Shown here: positions 20,345-30,078 of the stretch, one piece after another | Layout of the letters: the number at the start of each line of letters is the position of its first letter | Position numbering within the stretch: position 1 is the first letter of the stretch | Assembly (NCBI RefSeq): GCF_024169515.1 | Contig: NZ_JAMKCQ010000001.1 | Location: 124,001-188,000 of the forward strand | Direction: 5' to 3' | Length of the DNA stretch: 64,000 nucleotides | From: Erwinia aphidicola | GTDB lineage: Bacteria > Pseudomonadota > Gammaproteobacteria > Enterobacterales > Enterobacteriaceae | Notes under the pieces: model-generated | The model's database searches: none | What the model was told of the DNA's origin: nothing | The model's input: only the letters and a program-made list of their open reading frames with translations | Program-made: the position numbers and the translations under genes

Positions 20345-21499
20345 ATGACGACAGTGGATGCGCAAGCCTCTGATACTCAAGCGCGAGCAGTACAGCGCGC
20401 AACGCGAATAGCGTTTTTGATCGCCGGTATCGGGATGGCGTCGTGGGCCCCGCTGGTCCCCTACGCTAAACAGCGTGCTCAGCTGAGTGACGGCTCACTC
20501 GGTACCCTGCTGCTGTGCCTGGGTTTAGGCTCACTGATCGCCATGCCGCTCACCGGCGTGCTGGTCGGCCGCTTCGGTTGCAAGCGGGTGATGGCCACCG
20601 GAAGTGCTCTACTGCTGGTCCTGCTGCCTCTGCTGGCATCGCTCTCAACGCCCCTCTCGCTGGGCCTGACGCTGATGGTATTTGGTGCTGCGATCGGGTT
20701 AATCGACGTGGCGATGAATATCCAGGCCGTGGAGGTCGAAAAGGCCGCAGATAAGGCCATGATGTCGGGCTTTCATGGCTTTTTCAGCGCGGGGGGGATT
20801 GTCGGTGCCGGTCTGGTCAGCGCGGCCCTCGCCCTTGGCGCCAGTCCGTTAGTTGGCGTGCTGTTTATCGATTTATTACTGGTCCTGCTGTGGCTGGGCT
20901 GCCAGCGTCACCTGATGAACCAGCGCCTGCACCAGCCGGATACACCGCTGTTTGTGATGCCGCGTGGCTGGGTACTGTTCCTTGGAGTGATGTGCTTTAT
21001 TCTGTTTTTAACCGAAGGCGCAATCCTCGACTGGGGGGCGCTGTTCCTCAACCAGGCTCGTGACCTGCCTGCCGCTCAGGCCGGGCTGGGCTATGCGGTG
21101 TTCTCGGTGGCGATGACCATTGGCCGCTTAACCGGCGACCGAATCGTTAACTATTTTGGCCGCACCGCGACGCTATTCTGCGGCACGCTCTGCGCCGCCG
21201 CCGGGATGCTGCTGGCGGTGTTGGTGCCGAGTACGCTGGTGACGCTGCTGGGTTTTATGCTGATCGGTTTTGGTGGTGCCAATGCCGTACCGATTATGTT
21301 CACCGCTGCGGGTAAACAGCAGGTGATGCCGGTCAATCTGGCGATTTCGGCCATGACAACCATCGGTTATGCAGGTATTCTGGCAGGCCCGGCTTTAGTC
21401 GGATTTATCTCACAGTTGTCCAGCCTGTCGGTGGCCTTCAGTGCCATTGCCGCGCTGCTTTTAGTCGTGGCTGCCAGCGCCCGACTGATTACACGTTAA
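20345..21499 (+). CDS. MFS transporter, YbjJ-like
   Basis: A 384-residue inner-membrane protein with about 12 hydrophobic segments. The first half holds the MFS loop 2-3 signature as GVLVGRFGCKRVMATGS. It also has the pattern LIDVAMNIQAVEVEK and GFHGFFSAGG, which I associate with YbjJ-type carriers. The ATG at 20345 is preceded by AGGGA four bases upstream and was preferred to an in-frame TTG 36 bp earlier that lacks a ribosome site. Substrate unknown. It ends 15 bp before rcsD, so the two may be partly co-transcribed, but co-function is not implied. Confidence 0.85.
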   Translation: MTTVDAQASDTQARAVQRATRIAFLIAGIGMASWAPLVPYAKQRAQLSDGSLGTLLLCLGLGSLIAMPLTGVLVGRFGCKRVMATGSALLLVLLPLLASLSTPLSLGLTLMVFGAAIGLIDVAMNIQAVEVEKAADKAMMSGFHGFFSAGGIVGAGLVSAALALGASPLVGVLFIDLLLVLLWLGCQRHLMNQRLHQPDTPLFVMPRGWVLFLGVMCFILFLTEGAILDWGALFLNQARDLPAAQAGLGYAVFSVAMTIGRLTGDRIVNYFGRTATLFCGTLCAAAGMLLAVLVPSTLVTLLGFMLIGFGGANAVPIMFTAAGKQQVMPVNLAISAMTTIGYAGILAGPALVGFISQLSSLSVAFSAIAALLLVVAASARLITR

Positions 21500-21514
21500 C
21501 TGGGGTTTCATTGC

Positions 21515-24175
21515 ATGTTGCCATATAAATTTCCGCTGACATCCGGCAATGTTACGCGCTTTTTTGTGATGTTTATCGTGGTGCTGCTCCTGGCATCAGG
21601 ATTTATGATCCACAACGCGGTAAACGCCTGGTTGACGGAAAAACGTTATGCGATGGCGGATATCACCCATGCCATGCAGAAGCGCATTGATACCTATCGC
21701 TTCGCCACCTGGCAGATCTATGAAAACCTGGCGGCCAGCGCGGCCGGTATGCCATCGAACAGTCTGCAGGAAACGCGCCTGCGCCCGGACGTCTACTATC
21801 TGGAAAAAACCCGTCGTAAAACCGAAGCGCTGATTTTTGGTTCTCACGATAGCGGCACGCTGGATATGACCCTGCGCATGAGCAACTACCTTGATACGCT
21901 GTGGGGCGCGGAAAACAGCACCTGGTCGATGTACTTTTTGAACGGCCAGGATAACAGCATGATCCTGGTCTCTACCCTGCCGCTGAAGGATATGGCCACG
22001 CGCTACAAAGAGAGCGCCATCAGCAATATCGTTGAGGCACGCCGCGCGGAGATGCTGCAGCAGGCCAACGCCCTGGACGAGCGCGAGAGCTTCTCGCCGC
22101 TGCGCCGCTTCAGCTGGCAAAACGACCACTACTTTACGGTACGCACCACTTTTAATCAGCCGGGTCACCTGGCAACCGTGGTGGCGTTTGACCTGCCGGT
22201 GAATGACCTGGTCCCGCTCAATATGCCGCTGGAAAACTTCCAGTTGAAGCAGGATGCCGCACCGGTGGCGGAAGGGGATGACAATCAGGACAGCAACGGC
22301 AGCACGCGCATTGACTGGGTTAACCCGAATATTGAAATTGCCGCTTCGCTGGCCAGCACCCCGCTACAGCTGGTTTATCGCGTACCGATCACCGGCCTGG
22401 TCATTGATACCCTGCACAATCTGCTGTGGCCGCTGCTGGCAAACCTCGCGCTGCTGATCATGTCGCTGGCTGGGCTGTTTTTGCTGCGCCAGCAGTCGCT
22501 GCGCCCGAGCGAGAATCAGAGCGCAGAGCTGGAGTCATTGCGCCTGCTGAACGAAGAGATTGTTGGCACGCTGCCGGTCGGTCTGCTGGTGTATGACTTC
22601 GCCAACAACCGCACGATTATCAGTAACAAGATTGCCGAACATCTGCTGCCGCATCTTAACCTGCAAAAGATTATCAATATGTCCGATCAGCATCAGGGCG
22701 TGCTGCAGGCCACGGTGAACAACGAAGTGTATGAGATCCGCCATGCGCGCAGCGTCATCTCTCCGCATACCCAGCTGTTTATGATGCGCGATCAGGACCG
22801 GGAATTACTGGTCAACAAGAAGCTGCAGAAAGCGCAGCAGGTGCTGGATAAAAACCACCAGTCGCGTCAGCAGCTGTTACAGAACCTGGGTCATGCCCTG
22901 CAGCGCCCGCTGCATGATGTTATCGGCCGTTTGCAGTCGCTCGGGGCGGAACACCCGCCTGAGCAGCTCGAAGATTCGCTGGAGGCATCAAAGGCTCTGA
23001 GCCGCCTGGTGGATGATATCGTGCTGCTGAACCAGCTGGAAACCCTCGACTGGGCGCCGGACGCCTGCAGCTTCAGCCTGCAAACCCTGCTGGATGAGCT
23101 GGCGGTAGAGATCCTGCCGATAATGCGCCGCAAAGGGTTGACGCTGATGATTAACAACACCCTTAGCAGCGATGAGATGCGTTTCGGTGACCGCCGGGCC
23201 ATTGCTAAAATTCTCTCAACGCTGGTGCATTACGCGGTGACCACCACCACCTGGGGCCGCGTCAGCATCACCATCAGCGCACCGCCAGAGCGCGCCGACC
23301 GCCTGTCGATTGAGATTGTCGATACCGGCGCGGGGCTGTCCGCCGATGAGATGGCGAATACCGATTTCCCGTTCCTCGGAGAGACGCACCAGGATCGTTT
23401 TGGTCAGGCATCCGGTATGGCCTTCTTCCTCTGCAAGCAGCTGTGTAAACAGCTTGGCGGGCATTTGGACATTGCGGCGCGCCCGGATATTGGCTCGCGC
23501 TACAGTATTCAGCTACACGCCCCGCTGGAGCCACAGCAGGATCAGGAAGAGAAACTGCTGGAAGGGGTTAACGCCCTGATTGATATTACCGTTGATGACG
23601 TGCGTAAAATCGTGGTGCATCAACTGGAAAACTGGGGCGCGAACTGTATTACGCCAGACGAGCGCTTCTCCGGCCAGGAACATGATGTGCTGGTGACTGA
23701 CGATCCACAGCGTTTAACGCCATGGTCGCTACTGCTCACGGATGATGAACCCGGTTTCAGCCAGCTGGCTGCAAATCAGTACCGCGTGAACTTCAATATC
23801 AGCAGTGCGATGCAGGATGCGCTGCTGACGTTGATTGAACAACAGCTTGCCCGGGACGAGTTGACTGACGAAAATATGGACCCGCAGGATACGGCTCAAC
23901 TTTTCGCCAGTGGCTACTTCCAGCTTTTCGTTGATACAGTACCAGATGATGTAAAGAGGCTGTATAATGAAGCCGCAGACAGGGATTACAGTGCGCTGGC
24001 TCAGACCGCACACCGGCTGAAAGGCGTGTTTGCCATGTTAAATTTGCTACCCGGCAAGCAGCTTTGTGAAACGTTAGAACTGCACATTAAAGAATGTGAC
24101 GATTCAAACATTAAAAATACCACCAGTGAAGTTGACACTTACGTCGATGAACTGCTGCAGCAAGGTAACCAATAA
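21515..24175 (+). CDS. rcsD: Phosphotransfer intermediate RcsD of the Rcs phosphorelay
   Basis: An 886-residue inner-membrane protein that passes phosphate between RcsC and RcsB in the envelope-stress pathway. Transmembrane helix 1 is near residues 15-33, followed by a large periplasmic sensor part. Helix 2 is near 299-320. A degenerate kinase-like region follows, with IVDTGAGLSADE (ATPase-like) but no phospho-acceptor His in the dimerisation segment. The C-terminal HPt domain carries H833 in AHRLKG. E. coli RcsD is of almost the same length. The stop codon is immediately followed by the rcsB ATG, so translation is probably coupled. The E. coli rcsB gene has an additional promoter inside rcsD; I could not confirm one here. 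Confidence 0.97.
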   Translation: MLPYKFPLTSGNVTRFFVMFIVVLLLASGFMIHNAVNAWLTEKRYAMADITHAMQKRIDTYRFATWQIYENLAASAAGMPSNSLQETRLRPDVYYLEKTRRKTEALIFGSHDSGTLDMTLRMSNYLDTLWGAENSTWSMYFLNGQDNSMILVSTLPLKDMATRYKESAISNIVEARRAEMLQQANALDERESFSPLRRFSWQNDHYFTVRTTFNQPGHLATVVAFDLPVNDLVPLNMPLENFQLKQDAAPVAEGDDNQDSNGSTRIDWVNPNIEIAASLASTPLQLVYRVPITGLVIDTLHNLLWPLLANLALLIMSLAGLFLLRQQSLRPSENQSAELESLRLLNEEIVGTLPVGLLVYDFANNRTIISNKIAEHLLPHLNLQKIINMSDQHQGVLQATVNNEVYEIRHARSVISPHTQLFMMRDQDRELLVNKKLQKAQQVLDKNHQSRQQLLQNLGHALQRPLHDVIGRLQSLGAEHPPEQLEDSLEASKALSRLVDDIVLLNQLETLDWAPDACSFSLQTLLDELAVEILPIMRRKGLTLMINNTLSSDEMRFGDRRAIAKILSTLVHYAVTTTTWGRVSITISAPPERADRLSIEIVDTGAGLSADEMANTDFPFLGETHQDRFGQASGMAFFLCKQLCKQLGGHLDIAARPDIGSRYSIQLHAPLEPQQDQEEKLLEGVNALIDITVDDVRKIVVHQLENWGANCITPDERFSGQEHDVLVTDDPQRLTPWSLLLTDDEPGFSQLAANQYRVNFNISSAMQDALLTLIEQQLARDELTDENMDPQDTAQLFASGYFQLFVDTVPDDVKRLYNEAADRDYSALAQTAHRLKGVFAMLNLLPGKQLCETLELHIKECDDSNIKNTTSEVDTYVDELLQQGNQ

Positions 24176-24176
24176 T

Positions 24177-24824
24177 ATGAATAACCTGAATGTCATTATT
24201 GCCGACGACCATCCTATTGTTCTGTTCGGCATTCGTAAGTCGCTTGAGCAGATTGAATGGGTCAACGTTGTAGGCGAATTTGAAGACTCCACGGCCTTAG
24301 TTAACAGCCTGCCTAAGCTTGATGCGAACGTGCTGATCACCGACCTTTCTATGCCAGGTGAGAAATATGGCGACGGTATTACGCTGATTAAATACATCAA
24401 GCGTCACTATCCCGACCTGTCGATTATTGTTCTGACCATGAACAATAACCCGGCGATCCTGAGCGCGGTACTGGACCTGGATATCGAAGGGATTGTCCTG
24501 AAGCAGGGTGCACCAACCGACCTGCCGAAAGCGCTGGCAGCCTTGCAGAAGGGTAAGAAATATACTCCGGATAGCGTGGCAAAACTGCTGGAGAAAATCA
24601 GCGCGGGTGGCTACGGTGACAAACGTCTGTCGCCGAAAGAGAGCGAAGTATTACGCCTGTTTGCTGAAGGTTTCCTGGTGACTGAAATTGCCAAGAAGCT
24701 GAACCGCAGTATTAAAACCATCAGTAGCCAGAAGAAATCAGCGATGATGAAACTGGGTGTTGATAACGATATTGCCCTGCTGAATTATCTCTCTTCAGTG
24801 AGCATGTCTCCTTCCGTAGATTAA
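24177..24824 (+). CDS. rcsB: Response regulator RcsB
   Basis: A 215-residue DNA-binding response regulator. The receiver domain has D10/D11 (IIADDHP) and the phosphorylated D56 in LITDLSMPG. The C-terminal LuxR-type helix-turn-helix is seen in LSPKESEVLRLFAEGFLVTEIAKKLNRS. RcsB activates capsule, colanic acid-like exopolysaccharide and stress genes and represses flagella, alone or with RcsA. The ATG at 24177 was chosen because it lies one base after the rcsD stop and gives the E. coli N-terminus; a longer frame from 24096 lies inside rcsD. Convergent with rcsC across a repeat array. Confidence 0.98.
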   Translation: MNNLNVIIADDHPIVLFGIRKSLEQIEWVNVVGEFEDSTALVNSLPKLDANVLITDLSMPGEKYGDGITLIKYIKRHYPDLSIIVLTMNNNPAILSAVLDLDIEGIVLKQGAPTDLPKALAALQKGKKYTPDSVAKLLEKISAGGYGDKRLSPKESEVLRLFAEGFLVTEIAKKLNRSIKTISSQKKSAMMKLGVDNDIALLNYLSSVSMSPSVD

Positions 24825-24840
24825 GCCAATATTCACCTGG

Positions 24841-25048
24841 CGGGTCGACCGGAAAAAATGGTCGACCCCTACGAGGGAATGTGTAACGGGTCGACCGGAA
24901 AAATGGCCGCCCCCTGCGAGGGAATGTGTAACGGGTCGACCGGAAAAATGGCCGCCCCCTGCGAGGGAATCTGTAACGGGTCGACCGGAAAAATGGCCGA
25001 CCCCTACATGGGAATTTGTAGGGGCTGACCTTCTTTTCCGGTCAGCCC
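24841..25048. repeat. Tandem 45-46-bp palindromic repeats between rcsB and rcsC
   Basis: Four head-to-tail units start at 24841, 24887, 24932 and 24977, each opening CGGGTCGACCGGAAAAA. Unit 1 folds perfectly (GGGTCGACC / GGTCGACCC). In units 2 and 3 the second arm carries the same two changes, and in unit 4 one change. The array ends in a different hairpin, GGGCTGACC-loop-GGTCAGCCC (25022-25048). No unique spacers separate the units, so this is not a CRISPR array. It lies between convergent genes and may act as a two-way transcription stop. The closing hairpin recurs after yfaE. Confidence 0.9.
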
Positions 25049-25055
25049 TTAATAC

Positions 25056-27908
25056 TTAAACGCTACCCCTGCCCTTTCTCACCCGCTCCGCATAAAACGC
25101 CAGCGCCTGCTGCAACGTATCCATCGTCACCGGCTTCGACAGGCAGTTATCCATTCCGGCCTCAATACAACGCTGCTTCTCTTCGGCCAGCGCATTCGCG
25201 GTCACGCCGACCACCGGGAAAGTTTGCCCCAGCTCGCGCAGGCGCTGCGTCAGACGGTAGCCATCCATATTCGGCATATTGACATCGGTCAGCACAATAT
25301 CAATCTCGCTGCGGCTCAGTACATTGAGGGCATCAATACCGTCCTGCGCCGTTTTGACGCGGTAACCCAGCGAGCCGAGCTGATCTGACAGCAGCATGCG
25401 GTTGATCGGATGGTCATCAACCACCAGAATCAGGATATCGTCATTGCTGACGCCGCTCTCCTGCTCAACCAGCGTGGCCGGTAATCCTTCCGGCATCGCG
25501 ACTTCCACGCGATAAATGCGCCCAAGCAGCACCGGCAGCTCGTGCGGCGTGGTCGTGGCGCACAGCCAGCGCCCCGGCAGCACTTCGCGCGGTCCGTCAT
25601 TATGACGATTGTCGAAGCGTATCACAGCGCGCACGTTCTGTTCCGGCTGGCAGTCGTAATCGCAGATAATCACGTCCTCCGCTTCAGCCTCACCCTCGTA
25701 GCGCCGCACCTGGATGCCATGACCACGCAGCATTTTGTCGAGGAATTCCGCCAGCTGATCGTTACGCACCGCCAGCCAGCACTGTTTATCCTGCAAGCCA
25801 TCATGCAGCTCGGGGGTCATCACCCGGCTGTTGTAGAGCGGTATACGAATAATAAACTGGCTGCCCATCCCCGGCTCGGAGTCCACCTCAATATCGCCGT
25901 CCATCATGTTGATCAGCTTCTCACAGATCGCCAGCCCGAGTCCGGTTCCCTGGAAATTCCGCTGCACGCCGCTGCCGACCTGGAAGAACGGGTCAAACAA
26001 TCGGGTCAGCTCCTTCGCCGGGATCCCCACGCCGCTGTCGCGCACGCGGAACGCCAGGTAACCATCCTTGACGTAGGCGTGCAGAACGATGCCGCCGGTA
26101 TGGGTAAACTTGATGGAATTACTCAGCAGGTTGGAGATCACCTGCTGCAAACGCATCGGATCGCCGTCCAGCGTCACCGGCACGTCGCTGTCGATAAAGC
26201 ACCACAGCGTCAGACGCTTTTTCACCACCATCGCCAGATAGTTGGAGGTGATATGCGCTATCACCTCACGCGGGGAAAACTCACGCGGCTCAATCTTCAA
26301 CTGCTCAGACTCGATTTTCGAGAAATCGAGGATATCACTGATGATTTTCAGCAGCAGGCTGGAGGAGTTGTTCATCGCCGTCACCAGCGACTCCACGCCT
26401 TTCGGTAAGGTTTTGGTTTGCAGCAGGTCGAGGTTACCAATAATGCCGTACAGCGGGGTGCGTAGCTCGTGGCTGACGGTGGCGAGGAACATCGATTTCG
26501 ACTGGCTGGCCTGCTCTGCGGCCTGCGCCATCTCCTGCAGCGACTCTTCCATCTTCACGCGCGCGCTGACATCCACCAGCACGCAGATCGCCACGTTTTC
26601 ATTGCGGTAGCGTGAATGCACAAAGCTGATTTGCAGGTTGGTATTGCTTCCGGTCAGCACGTCGACAAAGTTAACCTGCTGTCCGCAGATAATCTCGGTC
26701 AGACGCAGCCGGTCTTCCTGGGTCAGCATGGTGAGGTAGTTGTGCGCCAGCTCGTTACTCAGAATATTGGTGCCGTCGCTGGTGCGCAGAATGCAGATCC
26801 CGACCGGCGCCGAAGCGACAATTTTGCGGTTGAACTGCTCATGCTCTTCCAGCCGGTGTGCATTATCCTCGGCGGGGAGAAACATGCGGCGCTCGAACAG
26901 CCAGGCGAGGGTAAACAGGATAATCGCGCTGATAATATTCAGCAGGATGGCGTTGATCAGCAGCATTTTTAGCGGCTCAATCATCGCGCTGGTCGGCACC
27001 GAGTACACCACGCTCAGGGACGAAGGCGGCAGCTCTTTTTTCATCACCAGCTGTTTGTACCCGGCAACATAGCCAAACCAGCTGGCGTCATCAGGGAGAT
27101 CGTCGGCGGAAAAGGCCAGCGCGCCGCGGGACGAAGAGAGCACCCGCTGGTTGTTCTGATCGACCAGCGTCACCGCCACCGGCAGGTTGCCCGGGGTGAT
27201 AAAGTCCTCCATACGAATGCTCTGCTCAATACCGAGCAGCGCCGCAACCTTATTCGCCACATAAACCGGGGTGATCATATAGTAATAGCCGACCCCCGGC
27301 TGCGCGGTTGGCGACACCCAGAACAGGCTATTTTTGCGCTCCTCTTCGTTGCCGCTGCGGTACTTCAGGATGCGTTCATGCAGCGATTTCAGCGCTCGCT
27401 CACGGTCGACGGAAGCATTCCCCACCCCGAAGTCCGCCAGGCACTGGCTCTCGCCACCGACGAAAAATACCCGGTTCAGCTCATAGGCCGAGGCAAAGTT
27501 CACTTTCCAGTAATTGAGGAAATAGCTGAGCGATTCCAGCGAATTACGCCAGGTGTTGCTCATCGCACTACAGTCTGAATCGGCATAAAGCGGGTAGAAC
27601 TGCGGCAGCGTACTCTTACCGGGAAACACGCCGTTCAGCACATCAAGCCCGCTGGAGGAGGTATTCAGGCGGTTTTCAGCAATAAACTTCAGCTCGCGCG
27701 TCACGTCTGCGGAGTGACGCACGTACCACTGAGTCTGGTCATAGCTGGTATTAAACTCCTGGCGAACCTGGGACTCTCTCTCGTGCAGGACGTTAATAAT
27801 GTAGAACGTTGTCAGCAAGGCACCCAGCATCCACAGCATCAGCGCCAGCGCACGGAACAGGTAGCGCGAGATTTTTAACGTTGTACGGAAAGAGACAAGA
27901 TATTTCAA
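25056..27908 (-). CDS. rcsC: Hybrid sensor histidine kinase RcsC
   Basis: A 950-residue hybrid kinase at the top of the Rcs relay. Transmembrane helices are near residues 20-40 and 313-338, with a periplasmic sensor between them. The HisKA motif VSHELRTPLYG has the acceptor H480. ATP-binding boxes are NLLSNSIKFT, RDSGVGIP and GTGLGLA (653-660). A degenerate receiver-like segment (about 705-810) precedes the true receiver with DD831-832 and D875 in LTDVNMPNMDGY. Length and residue numbers match E. coli RcsC within one residue. It faces rcsB tail to tail, as in E. coli, so it is transcribed separately from rcsDB. Confidence 0.97.
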   Translation of the reverse strand: MKYLVSFRTTLKISRYLFRALALMLWMLGALLTTFYIINVLHERESQVRQEFNTSYDQTQWYVRHSADVTRELKFIAENRLNTSSSGLDVLNGVFPGKSTLPQFYPLYADSDCSAMSNTWRNSLESLSYFLNYWKVNFASAYELNRVFFVGGESQCLADFGVGNASVDRERALKSLHERILKYRSGNEEERKNSLFWVSPTAQPGVGYYYMITPVYVANKVAALLGIEQSIRMEDFITPGNLPVAVTLVDQNNQRVLSSSRGALAFSADDLPDDASWFGYVAGYKQLVMKKELPPSSLSVVYSVPTSAMIEPLKMLLINAILLNIISAIILFTLAWLFERRMFLPAEDNAHRLEEHEQFNRKIVASAPVGICILRTSDGTNILSNELAHNYLTMLTQEDRLRLTEIICGQQVNFVDVLTGSNTNLQISFVHSRYRNENVAICVLVDVSARVKMEESLQEMAQAAEQASQSKSMFLATVSHELRTPLYGIIGNLDLLQTKTLPKGVESLVTAMNNSSSLLLKIISDILDFSKIESEQLKIEPREFSPREVIAHITSNYLAMVVKKRLTLWCFIDSDVPVTLDGDPMRLQQVISNLLSNSIKFTHTGGIVLHAYVKDGYLAFRVRDSGVGIPAKELTRLFDPFFQVGSGVQRNFQGTGLGLAICEKLINMMDGDIEVDSEPGMGSQFIIRIPLYNSRVMTPELHDGLQDKQCWLAVRNDQLAEFLDKMLRGHGIQVRRYEGEAEAEDVIICDYDCQPEQNVRAVIRFDNRHNDGPREVLPGRWLCATTTPHELPVLLGRIYRVEVAMPEGLPATLVEQESGVSNDDILILVVDDHPINRMLLSDQLGSLGYRVKTAQDGIDALNVLSRSEIDIVLTDVNMPNMDGYRLTQRLRELGQTFPVVGVTANALAEEKQRCIEAGMDNCLSKPVTMDTLQQALAFYAERVRKGRGSV

Positions 27909-28009
27909 ACGGGACCCACGCAGCCATCAGCAGTGATAAACAGAGTGCCGATACAGTAGCGTTCACCTGCTGAAAAAGCCAGTTATCCCCGCCCCGCCCC
28001 CGCTCTATT

Positions 28010-28984
28010 TCAGCTAATTCTGCTTTGTTCCCCGGACTCTTTACGCCACTGCGAGGGGGTTTTGCCGGTAATGCGCAGAAACTCGCGATTAAAGTTTGAT
28101 TTGGTCTGGAAACCGACGTTTTCCATGATCTCAATGATCGTACTCTGACTGCGGCAAAGGTGCTCGCAGGCTTCAGCAATTCGCCAACTGTTAACATATT
28201 GCGATACGCTCTGGCGGTGGAGTGCATTGATGGCGGCGGAGACCTGACGACTCGGAATTCCTGATTTACGCGCCAGCTGCTCGAGGTTCAGTCCGGTCTC
28301 GCGATGAATACCGCTACGCATCAGCTCATCGATGCGCTCGAGCACGGCGGCGTCGCCCTCTTTCACTTTGCGCGATTTTACCGCCGTGCTGGCGGTGGCA
28401 GGCGTCAGCAGTAGCGTCAGGGCCACCAGCAGGCAAACCAGTAAATTACCGCAGGCTGTTAATAGCTGAACCCCGCTGCCCGCCCTGTATTCCAGCAGCC
28501 CCGCAACGCTGATGTCGATCAGCGCGACCGCGATTAGCAAGACGGCCAGCAGACGCCAGCCATTCACGCTCAGGCCACTGCTCTCCAGCGGCAGCTGGCA
28601 GAAAGTGTCCCTGCCCTGACGCAATGTTATCAGCATCGCTGCTGCGCTACTCATCCAGATGACTGCCATCAGCCCATCAATCGCCTGCGGTAGCCACAGG
28701 ATACTGCCCGCCATTAACAGTAGCGCCAGCACGCTAAGCGCAAGATGCAGCCTCTGCCCGGTGGCCTGGCACAGTGCCAGATAGCAAAACAGCGGCAGCG
28801 CGACTGCCGTCAGCGGCTGTATTATGCGCAGCTGATTAAACTGCGGCAGTGCCCCCAAACCGGCAACCACCGTGTGCAGCAGGAAAACCAGCAGCAGCAG
28901 ACGGAAGAACGCGCCAGCCTGACGTTTCTGCACCAGCAGCAGCAGGCAGGCAAAGCTAAGGAGAAAATTTATCGGTATTAGCAT
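28010..28984 (-). CDS. Membrane-anchored AraC-family regulator
   Basis: A 324-residue protein with an unusual layout. Roughly residues 1-215 are seven or so hydrophobic segments, and the last 110 residues are an AraC/XylS double helix-turn-helix (LNLEQLARKSGIPSRQVSAAIN; IIEIMENVGFQTKSNFNREFLRITGKTPSQWR). Such proteins sense a signal at the membrane and bind DNA on the cytoplasmic face. The ATG at 28984 is preferred over a TTG three codons earlier. The gene is divergent from the secreted hydrolase at 29064 with about 80 bp between the starts, so that gene is the most likely target. Ligand and regulon are unknown. The pair sits between rcsC and gyrA, which is not its place in E. coli. Confidence 0.85.
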   Translation of the reverse strand: MLIPINFLLSFACLLLLVQKRQAGAFFRLLLLVFLLHTVVAGLGALPQFNQLRIIQPLTAVALPLFCYLALCQATGQRLHLALSVLALLLMAGSILWLPQAIDGLMAVIWMSSAAAMLITLRQGRDTFCQLPLESSGLSVNGWRLLAVLLIAVALIDISVAGLLEYRAGSGVQLLTACGNLLVCLLVALTLLLTPATASTAVKSRKVKEGDAAVLERIDELMRSGIHRETGLNLEQLARKSGIPSRQVSAAINALHRQSVSQYVNSWRIAEACEHLCRSQSTIIEIMENVGFQTKSNFNREFLRITGKTPSQWRKESGEQSRIS

Positions 28985-29063
28985 AGGACTCAATCGCGAT
29001 CGAGGACGCCAGGCGCCTGTAAAGTTCTGATAATGTGACTTTTATACGCGAGGAGTAAATAAG

Positions 29064-30050
29064 ATGCGCCTGATTTTTCTGTTTTCACTGATGCTAATCA
29101 GTTTCTCGAGCTGGAGCTATTCCGTTGCTACACAGCAGGAAACGCTCAGTAATCCTGCCCTGAAGCGCACGCTCAATGTCCGTATTTTCTACCCCAGCGA
29201 TAGCCATCGGGCGGCCAGGTTGCAGGCAGCAAGCCCGGTGTTCTCTGGATTTTATGCGTCAGAACAGGCTCAGCCTGCTGCAGGTCAGTTTCCCCTGATT
29301 GTGCTGAGCCACGGCAGCGGCGGTAATAACAGCAGCCTGGCCTGGCTGGCCGTGCCGCTGGCGGCGCAAGGGGCCATTGTGATTGCCGCTAATCACCCGG
29401 GCAGCACCACCGGCGATTCCAGCCCCGATACCGACCTCACGCTGCAGACGCGCGACCTGTCGTTTTTAATCACCCACTATCTTGATGACGCCAGATGGCG
29501 GCCTGCCATTGACGCCAACAGGATTGGTGCTATCGGGCATTCAAAGGGCGGTTACAGCGTGCTGGCACTGGCCGGGGCGCGGATAACACAGGCACGGCTG
29601 GTTGATTACTGCCGCAGCAAACCGCAGATGCCGGACTGCCAGTTTTATCAGCGCGGGCACCTGCCGCTGGCACAGCGATCGGCGGCCACGCTGGCGGCCA
29701 GCTATCGTGACCCGCGAGTGAAGTTTGTCGTCGCTATCGACCCGGCAATGAGCGATGTTTTCACTCCCGCCAGCCTGCATTCCATTACCCTTCCACTGCT
29801 GGTGATTGCCGCGGGCTATTATATCCGCGCGCAGCCGGAGATTAATTTGGGGGTGGATAGGTTGCCGCTACCGCTGTTGCACCTGCCACAGGCCGGGCAC
29901 TTTGACTTCCTGCCGCAATGTCAGCCAGCGGCACAAGCGATTCTGGCAGAGGAGGGGGAAGCATTTATTTGCGAAACATCGCGGGAAAAGCGTGAGGAGG
30001 TACATCAGCAGACAATTACCGCCGTCAGCGCGTTTATTCAGCGCAGCTGA
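29064..30050 (+). CDS. Secreted alpha/beta hydrolase, dienelactone-hydrolase/esterase-like
   Basis: A 328-residue protein with an 18-19-residue Sec signal peptide (FSLMLISFSSWSYS), so it should act in the periplasm or outside. The alpha/beta-hydrolase fold is shown by the oxyanion-region motif LSHGSGG (81-87), the nucleophile elbow GHSKGG with S160, and a late AGHFDF with H279 as the likely catalytic histidine. The acid residue is not certain; D226 in AIDPAMSD is one candidate. The family includes dienelactone hydrolases and platelet-activating-factor acetylhydrolase-like esterases. Substrate unknown. The start has GAGGAG six to seven bases upstream. Divergent from the AraC-type regulator. 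Confidence 0.85.
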   Translation: MRLIFLFSLMLISFSSWSYSVATQQETLSNPALKRTLNVRIFYPSDSHRAARLQAASPVFSGFYASEQAQPAAGQFPLIVLSHGSGGNNSSLAWLAVPLAAQGAIVIAANHPGSTTGDSSPDTDLTLQTRDLSFLITHYLDDARWRPAIDANRIGAIGHSKGGYSVLALAGARITQARLVDYCRSKPQMPDCQFYQRGHLPLAQRSAATLAASYRDPRVKFVVAIDPAMSDVFTPASLHSITLPLLVIAAGYYIRAQPEINLGVDRLPLPLLHLPQAGHFDFLPQCQPAAQAILAEEGEAFICETSREKREEVHQQTITAVSAFIQRS

Positions 30051-30078
30051 GCAGCGGGAGTTTCAATATGGAGTGAAC

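Noticed and set aside
24841..25048. CRISPR array at the rcsB-rcsC junction
   Set aside because: The repeated units are contiguous 45-46-bp palindromes with no unique spacers, and no cas genes are near.
25542..26408. 288-codon antisense frame opposite rcsC
   Set aside because: His/Gln/Arg-rich shadow with no motif; the rcsC frame is clearly the real gene.
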